Shown in pieces: positions 9,389 to 19,656 of a DNA stretch of 64,000 nt (the first letter of the stretch is position 1; each line of letters begins with the position of its first letter). Below the pieces are notes generated by a model. The model worked only from the letters and a program-made list of their open reading frames with translations. It was not told the origin of the DNA and did not search any database. A program made the position numbers and the translations under genes. Origin of the DNA: Pseudidiomarina insulisalsae (GTDB lineage: Bacteria; Pseudomonadota; Gammaproteobacteria; Enterobacterales; Alteromonadaceae). The stretch spans positions 51,249-115,248 of the forward strand of contig NZ_PIPY01000011.1 in NCBI RefSeq assembly GCF_003987065.1. Reading direction: 5' to 3'.

Positions 9389-10021
9389 TTACGAGGGGTC
9401 GTACAAAGTAGTGACATAGTCCGCTTCAAATACCTGACCTTCAAAAAGATCATTATCGATCTGACCGGTCACGCTAACCATGTCATTCACACTGATTTGC
9501 TGGTATCCCTCGTCATCCAGGGGATCATAGGGCATTTCATCCGTCTCAACAGTTATCAGCCGGGTACCGGTATTGATGGTGAACTCGTCGGCTAAAGGAT
9601 CTACCGCTGATACGGTGCCACGCACCGTCGTCTCGGAAACGACAACCGGCACTGTGAATGTGAAGATACGATCTTCTTCATCAATTGCACTTGCGTAGAA
9701 ATAGGTACCGATGCTTTCAACATAGACGCTACTAGCATCAATGGTCGTCGTTTCAAAGAAGTCATCGTCAATGAGACCTGAAACCGTAACTTTATCATCT
9801 GGAAGTAGCTTGTAGGCGTCCGCATCACGATCACCATCAGTCATTTCGACGCTAACGGTACCGCTACCATAATCCAGAATAAAACTGTCTGGCGAAACAG
9901 ACTCTACGGTGCCGCTGATCTGTATCCAGGTATCATCCGGCTGTTGATAGGGGTTTTGGCTCCATACTGGAGCAATAAGAAAAACACTGGAAATTACTGC
10001 AACCACTTTACTGGTATACAT
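9389..10021 (-). CDS. Secreted protein with two OB-like beta repeats (paralogue 2)
   Basis: 210 residues, the same length as the protein encoded at 8666-9298 and similar along the whole chain. Shared segments include WIQISGT, DDKVTV, GLIDDDF and DPLDDEGYQQI versus DPLDNEGYQQI. It has a signal peptide (cut after about residue 21, PVWSQ) and the same two beta-repeat units. It is more acidic than its neighbour. It has its own terminator, and there is an AGGAG-like site upstream of the start (GGAGGAGAC read on the minus strand). Probably periplasmic; function unknown. Confidence 0.75.
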   Translation of the reverse strand: MYTSKVVAVISSVFLIAPVWSQNPYQQPDDTWIQISGTVESVSPDSFILDYGSGTVSVEMTDGDRDADAYKLLPDDKVTVSGLIDDDFFETTTIDASSVYVESIGTYFYASAIDEEDRIFTFTVPVVVSETTVRGTVSAVDPLADEFTINTGTRLITVETDEMPYDPLDDEGYQQISVNDMVSVTGQIDNDLFEGQVFEADYVTTLYDPS

Positions 10022-10195
10022 AGTCTCCTCCGTTTGTTTTAGCTAGCTGACAGTAGGCTGACTAGCCCTTTAAAGATAGAAAGCGCATCAGTGACTGTCA
10101 AATAAGGGGAAGACTCAGGTAAATTGGTGGGCAAAGCAAAAATGAACTGCAACAGGCCATCGTCGCCTGTTGCAGTTTCTTGCTTCATTCAGATA

Positions 10196-10843
10196 TTAAT
10201 TCTTAATTTTAATCGTAATTTCGCCAATACCGGCATCCACATTGATTCGGGCATCGCCATTACCTGAGGCGCGACCTGAGGCACTGATAAAGTTGCGCTC
10301 ATTGCTACTGGAGTCGCCACCTGAAATCGTTGCTTCACCAATTCCGACGTCCGTTTTAACGTCATCAATAGCACCGAAGACTTCAAGATCGACTTCACCC
10401 ACGCCTAAATCGATACTCATATCAGTGGCATCAACTTCACCGGAAATTTCACCTACCCCCAGATCTACGTCAATCTCGGCAAGTTTTGGTGTACGTACCA
10501 CCCAATTTAATTCAACGTCATCCTGCTCAGGTACATACAGACGTAACCGGTCACCGTCTTGTTCGGCAACCAATTCAACCGCATCGACATAACCATCGTT
10601 AAACAACGTCGAGTCGCCCGACTCGGCAATGAGTTCGACTTCCAGTTCAGCACCGGTGCTACGCTCAAACTTCAGCGTGCCAACGCCAAACTCAAGCTTC
10701 AGCTCGGTGGCTTCCGAGACCTGATAGGTGGCGTTTATTTCACGCTCATGAGCGTATGCTGATCCTGCGAACGGCAGACTTAATGCTGTTACCGAGGTAA
10801 TTAAAAACAAGGCTGAAAACCAAACAGACTGTTGGCGTGTCAT
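10196..10843 (-). CDS. Secreted toast-rack/DUF4097-like beta-solenoid protein
   Basis: 215 residues with a signal peptide of about 30 residues (cut near SAYAHE). The mature chain is strand-rich and strongly acidic. A short motif recurs: FGVGTL, DLGVGEI, DLGVGEV, DVGIGEA and DAGIGEI, at spacings of roughly 20-45 residues. That is what a right-handed beta-solenoid of the toast-rack/DUF4097 type looks like. Such proteins sit in the envelope and are often of unknown function. It has a long untranslated leader (about 260 bases to trmO), so it is probably transcribed alone. Confidence 0.7.
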   Translation of the reverse strand: MTRQQSVWFSALFLITSVTALSLPFAGSAYAHEREINATYQVSEATELKLEFGVGTLKFERSTGAELEVELIAESGDSTLFNDGYVDAVELVAEQDGDRLRLYVPEQDDVELNWVVRTPKLAEIDVDLGVGEISGEVDATDMSIDLGVGEVDLEVFGAIDDVKTDVGIGEATISGGDSSSNERNFISASGRASGNGDARINVDAGIGEITIKIKN

Positions 10844-11104
10844 GATTTTTTCTCCCGCATTTCATCACTAAGGGGTTGTTAGTTATCTCTTTTGACGCTG
10901 CAAGTGTTGATAAAGTTGACAACGTGAAAAGACGTTTTCGTCACGATGATAACTATGCATAGACTGTGCCAACTATGTTTTTATATTTTAAATCAGTGAC
11001 TTATATTTGTGCGCGCGGTTCTTACCGCTTCATCGAATCACCACTGATTCGCTAAAAAACCAAAAATATGCTGAAATTCACTAATCTTAACTAATCTGAT
11101 CCAA

Positions 11105-11812
11105 ATGATGACTCACGTAATTGAGCCAATTGCCCAAATCCATTCACCTTATCCGGAAAAATTTGCGGTACCACGCCAGCCCGGCCTTGTGACCGCAGCG
11201 ACTGCCGATATTGAATTATTGCCACCTTTTAATGCCGATACGGTGCGGGGCTTAGCCGGGTTTAGTCATATCTGGGTGGTCTTTTTGTTTCATCAGAATC
11301 TGGCTCAGGGCTGGCAACCCATGGTACGCCCGCCGCGGCTCGGCGGTAACGAAAAAGTTGGCGTATTTGCCTCACGTTCGACCTTTCGTCCCAATGGTCT
11401 GGGCATGTCGGTTGTTGAACTACTCGAAATCGTTGTGCATGGCGGACGCACCTTGCTCCGCGTACAAGGAGGGGACTGGGTGAACGGCACACCTGTGGTC
11501 GACATTAAGCCTTATCTACCTTATGTAGACGCAGTACCTGAGGCGCGCGGTGGCTATGCCGCAAGCGCACCGCCAGCAAACATGCCGGTGCTATTTACCG
11601 AATCAGCACGCCAGCAGTTGCAACAACTCAAGGGGCAGTATCGCGATTTGCCGACGCTGATTGAACAAGTGCTGCAACAAGATCCCCGTCCTGCCTATCA
11701 TAAAAATAAAGTCAGCGATAAGGTTTACGGCATGCAACTTTATGATCTGAACATTCAGTGGCAGGTCCTAAATCAGCAAAATCATGTCATAAACATCAGT
11801 AAAGACTTTTGA
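11105..11812 (+). CDS. trmO: tRNA (N6-threonylcarbamoyladenosine(37)-N6)-methyltransferase TrmO
   Basis: 235 residues of the TrmO/YaeB (TsaA) family, which uses S-adenosylmethionine to methylate t6A37 in tRNA-Thr. Visible motifs are IHSPYPEKFAVPRQPG at the N-terminus, LAGFSHIWVVFLFHQN, RPNGLGMSVVELL near residue 97 and the C-terminal-domain motif DIKPYLPYVD near residue 133. Two ATGs are adjacent at 11105 and 11108; either could be used. It is followed by proS in the same direction after 62 bases. Confidence 0.92.
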   Translation: MMTHVIEPIAQIHSPYPEKFAVPRQPGLVTAATADIELLPPFNADTVRGLAGFSHIWVVFLFHQNLAQGWQPMVRPPRLGGNEKVGVFASRSTFRPNGLGMSVVELLEIVVHGGRTLLRVQGGDWVNGTPVVDIKPYLPYVDAVPEARGGYAASAPPANMPVLFTESARQQLQQLKGQYRDLPTLIEQVLQQDPRPAYHKNKVSDKVYGMQLYDLNIQWQVLNQQNHVINISKDF

Positions 11813-11874
11813 GTGTGGCCGGGTACTGGTAGAATTTCCGACATTCAGAAAAGACACAAGGATTAAAGGGAACC

Positions 11875-13596
11875 ATGCGTACCAGTCAGTATTTATTGGG
11901 CACACTCAAAGAAACCCCCGCCGATGCCGAAGTTATCAGCCACCAGCTGATGTTACGGGCCGGGATGATTCGCAAGGTTGCCGCGGGCCTCTATACCTGG
12001 ACGCCGAGCGGTTTGCGCGTGTTGCGTAAGGTCGAAGCTGTGGTGCGCGAAGAAATGGAACGCGCCGGTGCGTTGGAAGTCCTGATGCCGATGGTACAAC
12101 CGGCGGATTTATGGCAGGAATCGGGGCGCTGGGAAGATTACGGCCCTGAGCTGCTGCGTTTGAAAGACCGTAATCAGCGTGATTTTGTGCTGGGCCCTAC
12201 TCACGAAGAAGTCATTGCTGAGTTGGTGCGCAAAGAAGTCAGCAGTTACAAGCAATTGCCGATGAACCTGTTCCAGATCCAAACCAAATTCCGCGATGAG
12301 ATTCGCCCGCGTTTTGGTGTCATGCGCGCCCGTGAATTCATTATGAAAGATGCCTATTCATTCCACCTTGACCAGGCCAGTCTGCAGGAAAGTTATGATG
12401 CGATGCATGCCGCCTACTGCCGAATTTTCGAGCGCCTGGGTCTTGATTATCGTCCAGTCATTGCCGATACCGGCTCTATTGGTGGTAGCTCTTCTCATGA
12501 ATTTCACGTACTGGCCGCCTCAGGCGAAGACGATATCGCCTTTTCTGACAGCTCTGATTACGCTGCCAACGTTGAATTAGCAGAGGCTGTGGCGCCTGCG
12601 CAGGAACGCCCTGCCCCCGGCGAAGATATGACGAAGATTGCCACCCCTGAGGCGAAAACTATTGACGCCTTAGTCCAGCAATTTAAAGTGCCGGTGTCGC
12701 AAACGGTCAAAACCCTGATCGTACACGGCAGCGAAGAAAATACGCTGGTGGCGTTAATGGTACGTGGCGATCACAGCCTGAATGAGATTAAAGCGGCGAA
12801 GTTAGCAGAAGTTGCCCAGCCGCTGACCTTTGCCAGTGACGAAGAAATTCGTGCTGCAGTGGGTGCCGGCCCAGGCTCCCTCGGCCCTGTCAACATGCCG
12901 CTGACTTTGATTGTGGACCGTAGCGTTGCCGTTATGGCAGACTTCGCGGCCGGTGCCAACGAAGATGGCTTCCATTATTTTAATATCAACTGGCAACGCG
13001 ATGTTGAGTTGCCGCAGGTTGCTGATCTACGTGACGTGGTTGAAGGCGATCCTAGCCCTTGCGGTAAAGGTACCCTACAGATAAAACGGGGTATTGAAGT
13101 AGGTCATATCTTCCAGCTTGGCAAGAAGTATTCCGACGCCATGAAAGTGGGTGTGCTGACCGACACCGGTAAACACGAAACCCTGATGATGGGCTGTTAC
13201 GGTATTGGTGTCTCGCGCATCGTCGCAGCGGCGATTGAGCAGAACCATGACAAGTTTGGTATTACCTGGCCGGAAGCTCTGGCTCCTTTTCAGGTCGCCA
13301 TTGTGCCCATGAATATGCATAAATCGGCGCGCGTGAAGGAAACCGCAGAAGCGATTTATCGTACATTGCAGGAAGCAGGTGTCGAAGTATTATTCGATGA
13401 TCGTAAAGAGCGCCCTGGCGTGATGTTCGCCGACATGGAACTGATCGGCATACCACATCAGATCGTCATTGGTGAGCGTAATCTCGATGAGGATGCAGTG
13501 GAATACAAACACCGCAAGAGCGGTGACAAACGGAAAATTGCAATTGCTGACGTTCTCGCTGTCATTGAGCAGGTTTCGCTTCAGGAAAACACTTAA
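11875..13596 (+). CDS. proS: Prolyl-tRNA synthetase
   Basis: 573 residues, the usual size of bacterial-type ProRS with the cis-editing insertion. Class II motif 2 reads [26 protein letters not shown]. The editing domain lies around residues 225-410, and motif 3 ([17 protein letters not shown]) is near residue 443. The C-terminal anticodon-binding domain includes [20 protein letters not shown]. The enzyme charges tRNA-Pro with proline. A GGATTAAAGGGA purine tract precedes the start, and a terminator follows the stop at once. Confidence 0.97.
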   Translation: MRTSQYLLGTLKETPADAEVISHQLMLRAGMIRKVAAGLYTWTPSGLRVLRKVEAVVREEMERAGALEVLMPMVQPADLWQESGRWEDYGPELLRLKDRNQRDFVLGPTHEEVIAELVRKEVSSYKQLPMNLFQIQTKFRDEIRPRFGVMRAREFIMKDAYSFHLDQASLQESYDAMHAAYCRIFERLGLDYRPVIADTGSIGGSSSHEFHVLAASGEDDIAFSDSSDYAANVELAEAVAPAQERPAPGEDMTKIATPEAKTIDALVQQFKVPVSQTVKTLIVHGSEENTLVALMVRGDHSLNEIKAAKLAEVAQPLTFASDEEIRAAVGAGPGSLGPVNMPLTLIVDRSVAVMADFAAGANEDGFHYFNINWQRDVELPQVADLRDVVEGDPSPCGKGTLQIKRGIEVGHIFQLGKKYSDAMKVGVLTDTGKHETLMMGCYGIGVSRIVAAAIEQNHDKFGITWPEALAPFQVAIVPMNMHKSARVKETAEAIYRTLQEAGVEVLFDDRKERPGVMFADMELIGIPHQIVIGERNLDEDAVEYKHRKSGDKRKIAIADVLAVIEQVSLQENT

Positions 13597-13602
13597 AAAA
13601 AT

Positions 13603-13629
13603 AAGCCGGGCAATTTTGCCCGGCTTTTT
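13603..13629. terminator. Terminator between proS and gpt (convergent)
   Basis: Stem AAGCCGGGCAA/TTGCCCGGCTT with a minimal loop and A/T flanks on both sides. It sits between the convergent proS (+) and gpt (-) and can serve both. Confidence 0.9.
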
Positions 13630-13631
13630 GT

Positions 13632-14120
13632 TTATTGCTTCTCTTGCCCCGCCAGTGGCTCAACATAATGCAAGTGCATGTCCCAGGGAAAGTGAATCCA
13701 GGTTTCCTGCTCCAGGTCCGCAACGTAATCGTCGACCAGTTCCATACCGGCAGGCTTCGCATAAACCGTAATAAACTTGGCTTTGGGTAAACGCTCACGC
13801 AAAAATTTAAGGGTATTGCCGGTATCGATCAGATCATCAATCACCAAAAAGCCCTCACCGTCTTCGGTACAACTGACATCTTTCAACAAGGTGACTGAGT
13901 CGCGCTGGCTGTCGTGATCGTATGAGCTGACACAAACACTCTCGACTAAACGTAAATTCAGTTCACGCGCAACAATAGCCGCCGGTACCAGACCGCCACG
14001 GCTAACTGCAATAATTCCTTGCCACTGCTCCGCAGGCAGTTGCCGCCGCGCGAGTTCTTTCGTGGCGCGATGCAATTCTTCCCAGGATACGAAAAATTCG
14101 CGATTTGTATGCCATCCCAT
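13632..14120 (-). CDS. gpt: Xanthine-guanine phosphoribosyltransferase
   Basis: 162 residues. It transfers phosphoribosyl from PRPP to xanthine or guanine in purine salvage. It resembles E. coli Gpt closely: EQWQGIIAVSRGGLVPAAI, SSYDHDSQR, the PRPP-binding motif FLVIDDLIDTGNT and AKPAGMELVDDYV. The gene lies 6 bases after a purine-base permease on the same strand, so uptake and salvage are probably one operon. Confidence 0.95.
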   Translation of the reverse strand: MGWHTNREFFVSWEELHRATKELARRQLPAEQWQGIIAVSRGGLVPAAIVARELNLRLVESVCVSSYDHDSQRDSVTLLKDVSCTEDGEGFLVIDDLIDTGNTLKFLRERLPKAKFITVYAKPAGMELVDDYVADLEQETWIHFPWDMHLHYVEPLAGQEKQ

Positions 14121-14126
14121 GATGTC

Positions 14127-15437
14127 TTACCCCAACCAAATGAATTTTGCGATAAATAACGCAGCCAGAAATGCCACGCTCCAGTTCAGCTCATGATAGC
14201 GACCACCGAGGGCCTTCACTATCACGTAGCTGATGAAACCTAAGGCGATACCATCGGCGATTGAGTAGGTTAATGGTGTCATTAACAATACCACAGCTAC
14301 CGGAGCTGCCTCAGTAATATCGTCCCAGTCCACTGAGCGCAGTGTAAACAGCATCAGCACTGAAACATAAATAATAGCCCCCGCCGCTGCGTAGGCAGGT
14401 ACCATGCCCGCCAGCGGGGCGAAGAAAATAGCCAGAACGAATAGTAAGCCGACCACGACTGCTGTTAGCCCGGTTTTACCACCTGAGGCCACCCCAGAGG
14501 CGGACTCAATGTAACTGGTGGTGGTTGACGTACCCAATACGGAGCCTGCAACGGAAGCCGTTGAGTCTGCCATCAGGGCTTTCTCAAGGCGCGGCAGCTT
14601 GCCGTTTTTATCCGTCATACCTGCACGTTGCGCCACCGCCATTAAGGTACCTGAGGTATCAAATAAATCGACGAACAAGAAAGCAAAAATCACGCTTAGC
14701 ATGGCCACGTCAAAGGCACCGGCAATATCCAGTTGCATGAAAGTCGGAGCCAGACTCGGTGGCGCTGCGACAATGCCCTGATAGGTAACATCACCCAACA
14801 ACCAACCTAACAACGTGATAAACAAAATGCTGATAAGCGCTGCGCCCTGTACCTTGCGGGCAACCAAACCAATAATCAGGAAGAAGCCAAGCCCGGCCAG
14901 TAACACCGAGGTTTGCGACAGATCGCCCAAAGCAACCAGGGTCGCATCATGACCCACAATGATATTGGCATTTTGCAGACCGATTAGCGCCAGGAAGGCA
15001 CCAATACCGGCGGCAATCGCCAGGCGTAGAGTGATCGGAATGGAGTTGATAATCCACGAGCGTATACGTAGCGCCGACAGTAAGAAGAATAAAATACCAG
15101 AAAAGAATACCGCGCCCAGTGCAGTTTGCCAGGTGTACCCCATTCCCAACACGACGCTATAGGTAAAGAACGCATTGAGGCCCATGCCTGGCGCCAGCGC
15201 CACCGGGTAATTAGCCCACAACCCCATTACCAGACAGCCAATCGCCGCAGCAAGACAGGTGGCAACAAATACCGCGCCTTCATCCATGCCCGCCTGACTT
15301 AAAATAGCCGGGTTCACAAAAATGATGTAAGCCATCGTTAAGAAGGTGGTCACCCCACCGACCACTTCGGCCCGCACCGAACTACCTTGCGCTTCGATCT
15401 TGAATAACTTTTCCAAAACGGACTGCAACGCACCCAC
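14127..15437 (-). CDS. NCS2-family purine base permease (AzgA/GhxP type)
   Basis: An inner-membrane proton symporter for adenine, guanine or hypoxanthine by family. The sequence has GVTTFLTMAYIIFVNPAIL at the start of the transport core, ALAPGMGLNAFFTY, the signature FVDLFDTSGTLMAVAQ and STAASVAGS-like serine-rich helix (STASVAGSVLGTSTTT). About 12-14 membrane segments are expected. The open frame runs to 15533, but I chose a GTG at 15437: it has a GAGGAG site about 9 bases upstream and places the protein start just before the family's usual MLEKLF-like beginning. That gives 436 residues. It is coupled to gpt downstream. Confidence 0.88.
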   Translation of the reverse strand: MGALQSVLEKLFKIEAQGSSVRAEVVGGVTTFLTMAYIIFVNPAILSQAGMDEGAVFVATCLAAAIGCLVMGLWANYPVALAPGMGLNAFFTYSVVLGMGYTWQTALGAVFFSGILFFLLSALRIRSWIINSIPITLRLAIAAGIGAFLALIGLQNANIIVGHDATLVALGDLSQTSVLLAGLGFFLIIGLVARKVQGAALISILFITLLGWLLGDVTYQGIVAAPPSLAPTFMQLDIAGAFDVAMLSVIFAFLFVDLFDTSGTLMAVAQRAGMTDKNGKLPRLEKALMADSTASVAGSVLGTSTTTSYIESASGVASGGKTGLTAVVVGLLFVLAIFFAPLAGMVPAYAAAGAIIYVSVLMLFTLRSVDWDDITEAAPVAVVLLMTPLTYSIADGIALGFISYVIVKALGGRYHELNWSVAFLAALFIAKFIWLG

Positions 15438-15593
15438 TCCGTAACTCTCCTCTACCACTGGCGCCAAAAAATTGCGCAAGTGTACCTGAAAATGACAGTA
15501 ATTGCTCGGCTTAAGTAACATGGAAGCATGCAAGAAACCGGATAAAATTATGCTAAACTCGGCAGCACGATAAATGGCGTTAGGGAGTTAAGT

Positions 15594-15914
15594 ATGCCAA
15601 GAGTAATTTTTATTGATGCTGACGGTGGTCAATTTGAAGCAGACGTTCCAGTCGGGCAAAGTATCATGGAAAGCGCTATCGACAACATGATCGATGGCAT
15701 TTTAGGGGAGTGCGGCGGCGTTATGTCCTGCGCTACCTGTCACGTCTATGTGGCAAAAGAATGGCAGGCTAAACTTGAGCCGGCAGAGGAACGTGAAGAA
15801 GACATGTTGGATATGGCCGTTGAACCGCAGGAAAATAGCCGCCTGAGCTGTCAGATAGAAATGACTGACGCGCTTGACGGCATTACCGTTTATTTACCGC
15901 GCTCGCAGTTTTAA
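15594..15914 (+). CDS. Adrenodoxin-type 2Fe-2S ferredoxin
   Basis: 106 residues. Cluster ligands are seen in CGGVMSCATC (cysteines near residues 40, 46 and 49) and SRLSCQI (near 86). This Cys-X5-Cys-X2-Cys...Cys spacing is that of adrenodoxin/putidaredoxin/Fdx-type electron carriers. No partner reductase or P450 is adjacent, and no isc genes are nearby. Its own job is therefore open; a general electron donor is the safe reading. It is convergent with, and overlaps by 4 bases, the NAD-kinase-like gene. Confidence 0.88.
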   Translation: MPRVIFIDADGGQFEADVPVGQSIMESAIDNMIDGILGECGGVMSCATCHVYVAKEWQAKLEPAEEREEDMLDMAVEPQENSRLSCQIEMTDALDGITVYLPRSQF

Positions 15915-17050
15915 GGCGCGTCCACCTGAACAAACACCTCATCATGATAACCGGTGGTGACCCGGATCAGGCCACAAAGCTGGTCATCTACTTCGGGATC
16001 ACCGGTATCGACCAGCAAAGGTTTGCCCTGTAACTGTTGCAGCTTGGTTTTGGTGGCAACCACCTGCAATGCCTCCTTGCCACTTTGCTGTAGCAGATGC
16101 GCAATTAGCCGGGCACTGAGTTGCTGATTACCGCGACCAAAAATATGGCCCTGACCGCCGATAACGGTAACAATCAGGCGCGCTTCCTGCTGCGCATCAA
16201 TGACCATTTTCTCAAGCTGTTGTGCGGTAACGTCGCTGGCAACAAGGGCACCGTTTTTGACCACATCAACACCCAATAGCGTGTTGGCCAGTCCCAGCTC
16301 CTCCATCACCGCAGCAACCGTCGAGCCTGATCCCATGATATACAGCACATCATCGTCCATCTGCTCGACCACATCGGCGGCAATATCAGCCAGCACCATT
16401 TCGTCGCTTTCCTTGCCACCCATTTTCACCGCCTGGATGTAGCGCAACTCGGCCGGCACTAACATTTCACCATAGCGCTTGGCGCGTACTGTGCCCTGCC
16501 GAAACGCTGCTTCGTCAATGTCCATGACATCAGCGTGGGTGACCGTGGTCAACGCGCCTTCCAGCATTTGTCTGACCACTTTGCCCGCCGCGCGTGGGCT
16601 GACCGCATACACGCCAGAATGGATCTTAACGCCGGCCGGGATACCCAACACTGGTTGCTCTTCGGGGACCACTGCATAAATGTCACGGGCGGTACCATCG
16701 CCGCCGACAAATAATAATAAATCCACACCCGCCTTGAGCAGTGCCTCGGTCAGAGCTTTGCTATCTGCGGCTGTGGAAGGCTCCGCGCCGCTATAGACCA
16801 CCTGACAGTCACAGCCAGCTAACGCGCAGCTGTCGGCACCTAAGGCGCCAGCGCCGGTTAGCAGCGCCCAGGAATGGGGCGTATCAACGAATTCCTTCAG
16901 GGCTTGCGCGGCGCGTTGTGGCGCTTTCGCTTCAGCGCCCAACTGTTGCGCCAGCGCAGCGGTTTCGGCACCATCGCTGCCTTTCAGCGCGACGCTACCT
17001 CCCAACCCCGCCAGTGGGTTTACTACCAGGCCAATGCGAAAATTTGTCAT
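15911..17050 (-). CDS. ATP-NAD kinase family protein (AcoX-like)
   Basis: About 379 residues. It has the family's nucleotide-binding GGDGTARD motif near residue 98, an N-terminal NPLAGLGGS segment, and a later GSGSTVAAVMEELG loop. It belongs to the larger NAD-kinase/AcoX group, distinct from the housekeeping NadK. The substrate is not established. The start was set at 17050, giving an ATGA overlap with the stop of epmC and implying translational coupling; the longer frame to 17065 lacks this support. Confidence 0.8.
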   Translation of the reverse strand: MTNFRIGLVVNPLAGLGGSVALKGSDGAETAALAQQLGAEAKAPQRAAQALKEFVDTPHSWALLTGAGALGADSCALAGCDCQVVYSGAEPSTAADSKALTEALLKAGVDLLLFVGGDGTARDIYAVVPEEQPVLGIPAGVKIHSGVYAVSPRAAGKVVRQMLEGALTTVTHADVMDIDEAAFRQGTVRAKRYGEMLVPAELRYIQAVKMGGKESDEMVLADIAADVVEQMDDDVLYIMGSGSTVAAVMEELGLANTLLGVDVVKNGALVASDVTAQQLEKMVIDAQQEARLIVTVIGGQGHIFGRGNQQLSARLIAHLLQQSGKEALQVVATKTKLQQLQGKPLLVDTGDPEVDDQLCGLIRVTTGYHDEVFVQVDAP

Positions 17051-17601
17051 GCAGCCCCCTGCCACTGTTGAACTTCAGCCAGTACTTGTTCTGCGTCCGG
17101 CCATGGCTGTTGGAAATGTTCCGCCAGAGCGCGGGCGAAACGCTCGGCACGCGCTGGCAATCCGTCACGCAAATACCGATGCAGTTGCGCTAGCACCGCA
17201 GCAGTAAAGGCTGCGCGATCAACCTCAATACCGCCGAGGTTGTCGACGCTCACCTGAAACGGCACATTGGCACAACGCGAGAATAGACACTCCAGTGCCT
17301 GCGGCTTATGCTCTACCCGCTCAAACTCGGCCTGTTGCGCGGCGCTACGACCATCAGGTTCGTACCAGTAACCGTAGTCTTCCAACTGGCGTCGGCGTTC
17401 ACCGGCAATACACCAGTGCGCGATTTCGTGTAGCGCAGAGGCAAAAAAGCCATGAGCGAAGATAATCTGATGATCGCCCTCCGCTGTGGTCGCGGGACGG
17501 TATAAAGGCTCATCGGCACCGGCAACCAGCACAGTACGGTAGTCCTGATAAAAACACTGGTGAAATAGATCAATCAGAATCTGATAATTCGGCTGCGTCA
17601 T
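17047..17601 (-). CDS. epmC: Elongation factor P hydroxylase EpmC
   Basis: About 184 residues, very like E. coli YfcM/EpmC: FAHGFFASALHEIAHWCIAG, DYGYWYEPDGR, KPQALECLF and VSVDNLGG. The HEIAH segment supplies likely iron ligands. EpmC hydroxylates the beta-lysylated lysine of EF-P, the last step of that modification. An ATG at 17601 was preferred to an upstream TTG at 17610. The gene lies 17 bases after aroC, ATGA-coupled to the next gene. Confidence 0.93.
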   Translation of the reverse strand: MTQPNYQILIDLFHQCFYQDYRTVLVAGADEPLYRPATTAEGDHQIIFAHGFFASALHEIAHWCIAGERRRQLEDYGYWYEPDGRSAAQQAEFERVEHKPQALECLFSRCANVPFQVSVDNLGGIEVDRAAFTAAVLAQLHRYLRDGLPARAERFARALAEHFQQPWPDAEQVLAEVQQWQGAA

Positions 17602-17618
17602 AACTAGCAAACGAGAGA

Positions 17619-18692
17619 TTAACTGCCATTTTGCGCGCGTTGGCGCAACCAGTGATCCACAATAACCAAGGCCGCCATTGCCTCAACAATGGGCACCCCG
17701 CGAATGCCAACACAGGGATCGTGACGACCGCGGGTCACCACGGTTTGCGGCTGATTCCAGCGATCCACCGTCTGGCCTGGTTTGGTGATACTTGATGTTG
17801 GTTTAAACGCGACTTCTGCGATAACCGTCTGGCCACTACTAATGCCGCCCAAAACACCGCCAGCATGGTTGCTTAAAAAGCCTTCGGGGCTCATTTCATC
17901 GCGGTGCTCACTGCCTTTTTGCGCGGCCACGGCGAAACCATCGCCGACGCTTACCGCTTTCACCGCGTTGATACTCATTAATGCCTTGGCCAGATCAGCA
18001 TCAAAGCGATCGAACACAGGCTCGCCGAGTCCGGCCGGAACGCCGGTCACTTCAAGACGCACCCGCGCGCCAACGGAGTCGCCTTCTTTCAACAAGTCTT
18101 TCAGGTACTGCGCAGCAGCTTCGGCAACCTCTGCATCGGGCATAAAGAGTGCGTTTTCGCGCGTCTGCGCCCAGTCAAAGCCATCGCCGTTACGACCGAT
18201 TTCGTGTGGCCCGATTTGCATTACACCCGCATAAAACTGAACGCCGAACTGTTGCTGCAACAGTTTCTTGGCAATCGCTCCGGCAGCCACCCGCATCGCA
18301 GTTTCCCGGGCGGACGAGCGGCCCCCGCCACGGTAATCACGGCGACCGTACTTTTTATCATAGGTAAAATCGGCATGTCCGGGACGGTATAAGTCTTTGA
18401 TCGCGGAGTAGTCTTTACTGCGCTGATCAGTGTTCTCAATGAGCAGGGCAATCGGCGTTCCGGTGGTGACCCCATCAAACACGCCCGAGAGAATTTTCAC
18501 TTCGTCGGCTTCACGGCGTGCCGTGGTATAACGACTTTGTCCGGGTTTACGCCGATCCAGATCAGCCTGTAAATCAGCTTCAGAGAGTGCCAGCCCCGCC
18601 GGGCAGCCATCAATAATAGCGCCAATGACCGGCCCGTGGCTTTCGCCAAAGGTGGTCACGCGAAATAACTCTCCAAAACTATTACCGGGCAT
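17619..18692 (-). CDS. aroC: Chorismate synthase
   Basis: 357 residues, normal size. Family motifs include [21 protein letters not shown] at the N-terminus, [30 protein letters not shown] near residues 105-135 (FMN and EPSP binding) and [16 protein letters not shown] near the end. It makes chorismate from EPSP, the branch point feeding the trp operon found about 3 kb away. It lies 8 bases after prmB, the same order as in E. coli. Confidence 0.97.
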   Translation of the reverse strand: MPGNSFGELFRVTTFGESHGPVIGAIIDGCPAGLALSEADLQADLDRRKPGQSRYTTARREADEVKILSGVFDGVTTGTPIALLIENTDQRSKDYSAIKDLYRPGHADFTYDKKYGRRDYRGGGRSSARETAMRVAAGAIAKKLLQQQFGVQFYAGVMQIGPHEIGRNGDGFDWAQTRENALFMPDAEVAEAAAQYLKDLLKEGDSVGARVRLEVTGVPAGLGEPVFDRFDADLAKALMSINAVKAVSVGDGFAVAAQKGSEHRDEMSPEGFLSNHAGGVLGGISSGQTVIAEVAFKPTSSITKPGQTVDRWNQPQTVVTRGRHDPCVGIRGVPIVEAMAALVIVDHWLRQRAQNGS

Positions 18693-18700
18693 AATGATTC

Positions 18701-19618
18701 CTAGAATTTTGCTTGGTGTTCAAGCAGTTCCTGACGTGTCATTAAGAATACGCCATCGCCGCCACGTTCGAAAGAGAGCCAGGTGAAAGGCACATCAGGG
18801 TACAACTCCATTATATGTACCATGGAGTTGCCGACTTCACAGATAAGAATGCCCTGCTCGGTCAGGTGATCCGGTGCCTCACGCAAAATCGTGCGCACCA
18901 GGTCAAGGCCATCGTCACCGGCAGCAAGCCCCAGCTCGGGCTCATGATGAAACTCAGCTGGCAAATCAGCCATATCCTCGGCGTCGACATACGGCGGATT
19001 GGTCACGATCAGATCGTAACGTTGTTCCGGCACCGCCTGATAAAGATTAGAGACCATCGGAAATACCCGGTGCTCGAGCTGATGGGCGGCAATATTCTCT
19101 TCCGCCACAGCTAACGCATCGGTAGAAATGTCCAGCGCATCCACTTCTGCGTCAGGGAAGGCATAGGCGCAGGCGATGGCAATACAGCCACTACCAGTAC
19201 ATAAATCCAGAATGTGCTGCGGTGGTTCAGTCAGCCACGGCTGAAATTCGTTCTCAATCAGTTCACCGATCGGAGAGCGTGGAATCAGTACCCGCTCATC
19301 CACCTTAAACGGTAGACCCGCAAACCAGGCTTCGCCGGTCAGATAAGCAGCAGGTTTGCGCTCGTCAATACGGCGCACCAACAGCTCGACAAATTGTTCC
19401 CGTTCGGTCATTGTCATCGTCGCCGCACGAAACTGCTGCAGCTGTTGCAGGTCAAGGTGCAGTACATGTGCCAACAGGACCTGCGTCTCGGTGTCCGCAT
19501 TATCGGTACCATGGCCAAAAAACACATCCGCGGCATGCAGCGTGCTTACGCCCCAGCGCCAGTAGTCTTCAATCCGGGTTAATTCAGTTAACGGTGCTTT
19601 CACCTTGTGCTCCAACAT
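18701..19618 (-). CDS. prmB: Ribosomal protein uL3 N5-glutamine methyltransferase PrmB
   Basis: 305 residues. Class I SAM-dependent methyltransferase with [14 protein letters not shown] (motif I, near residue 137) and the catalytic [14 protein letters not shown] motif near residue 205. The N-terminal helical domain ([14 protein letters not shown]) and the [10 protein letters not shown] sequence match PrmB rather than PrmC. It methylates a glutamine of ribosomal protein L3. It is followed by aroC in the same operon. Confidence 0.94.
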   Translation of the reverse strand: MLEHKVKAPLTELTRIEDYWRWGVSTLHAADVFFGHGTDNADTETQVLLAHVLHLDLQQLQQFRAATMTMTEREQFVELLVRRIDERKPAAYLTGEAWFAGLPFKVDERVLIPRSPIGELIENEFQPWLTEPPQHILDLCTGSGCIAIACAYAFPDAEVDALDISTDALAVAEENIAAHQLEHRVFPMVSNLYQAVPEQRYDLIVTNPPYVDAEDMADLPAEFHHEPELGLAAGDDGLDLVRTILREAPDHLTEQGILICEVGNSMVHIMELYPDVPFTWLSFERGGDGVFLMTRQELLEHQAKF

Positions 19619-19656
19619 TGTTAATTCGCTTTGTACCCTTAGCAGGCGCGGCTCTG

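Noticed and set aside
14100..15600. Purine riboswitch ahead of the purine permease
   Set aside because: The leader is short and no conserved purine-aptamer core is seen.
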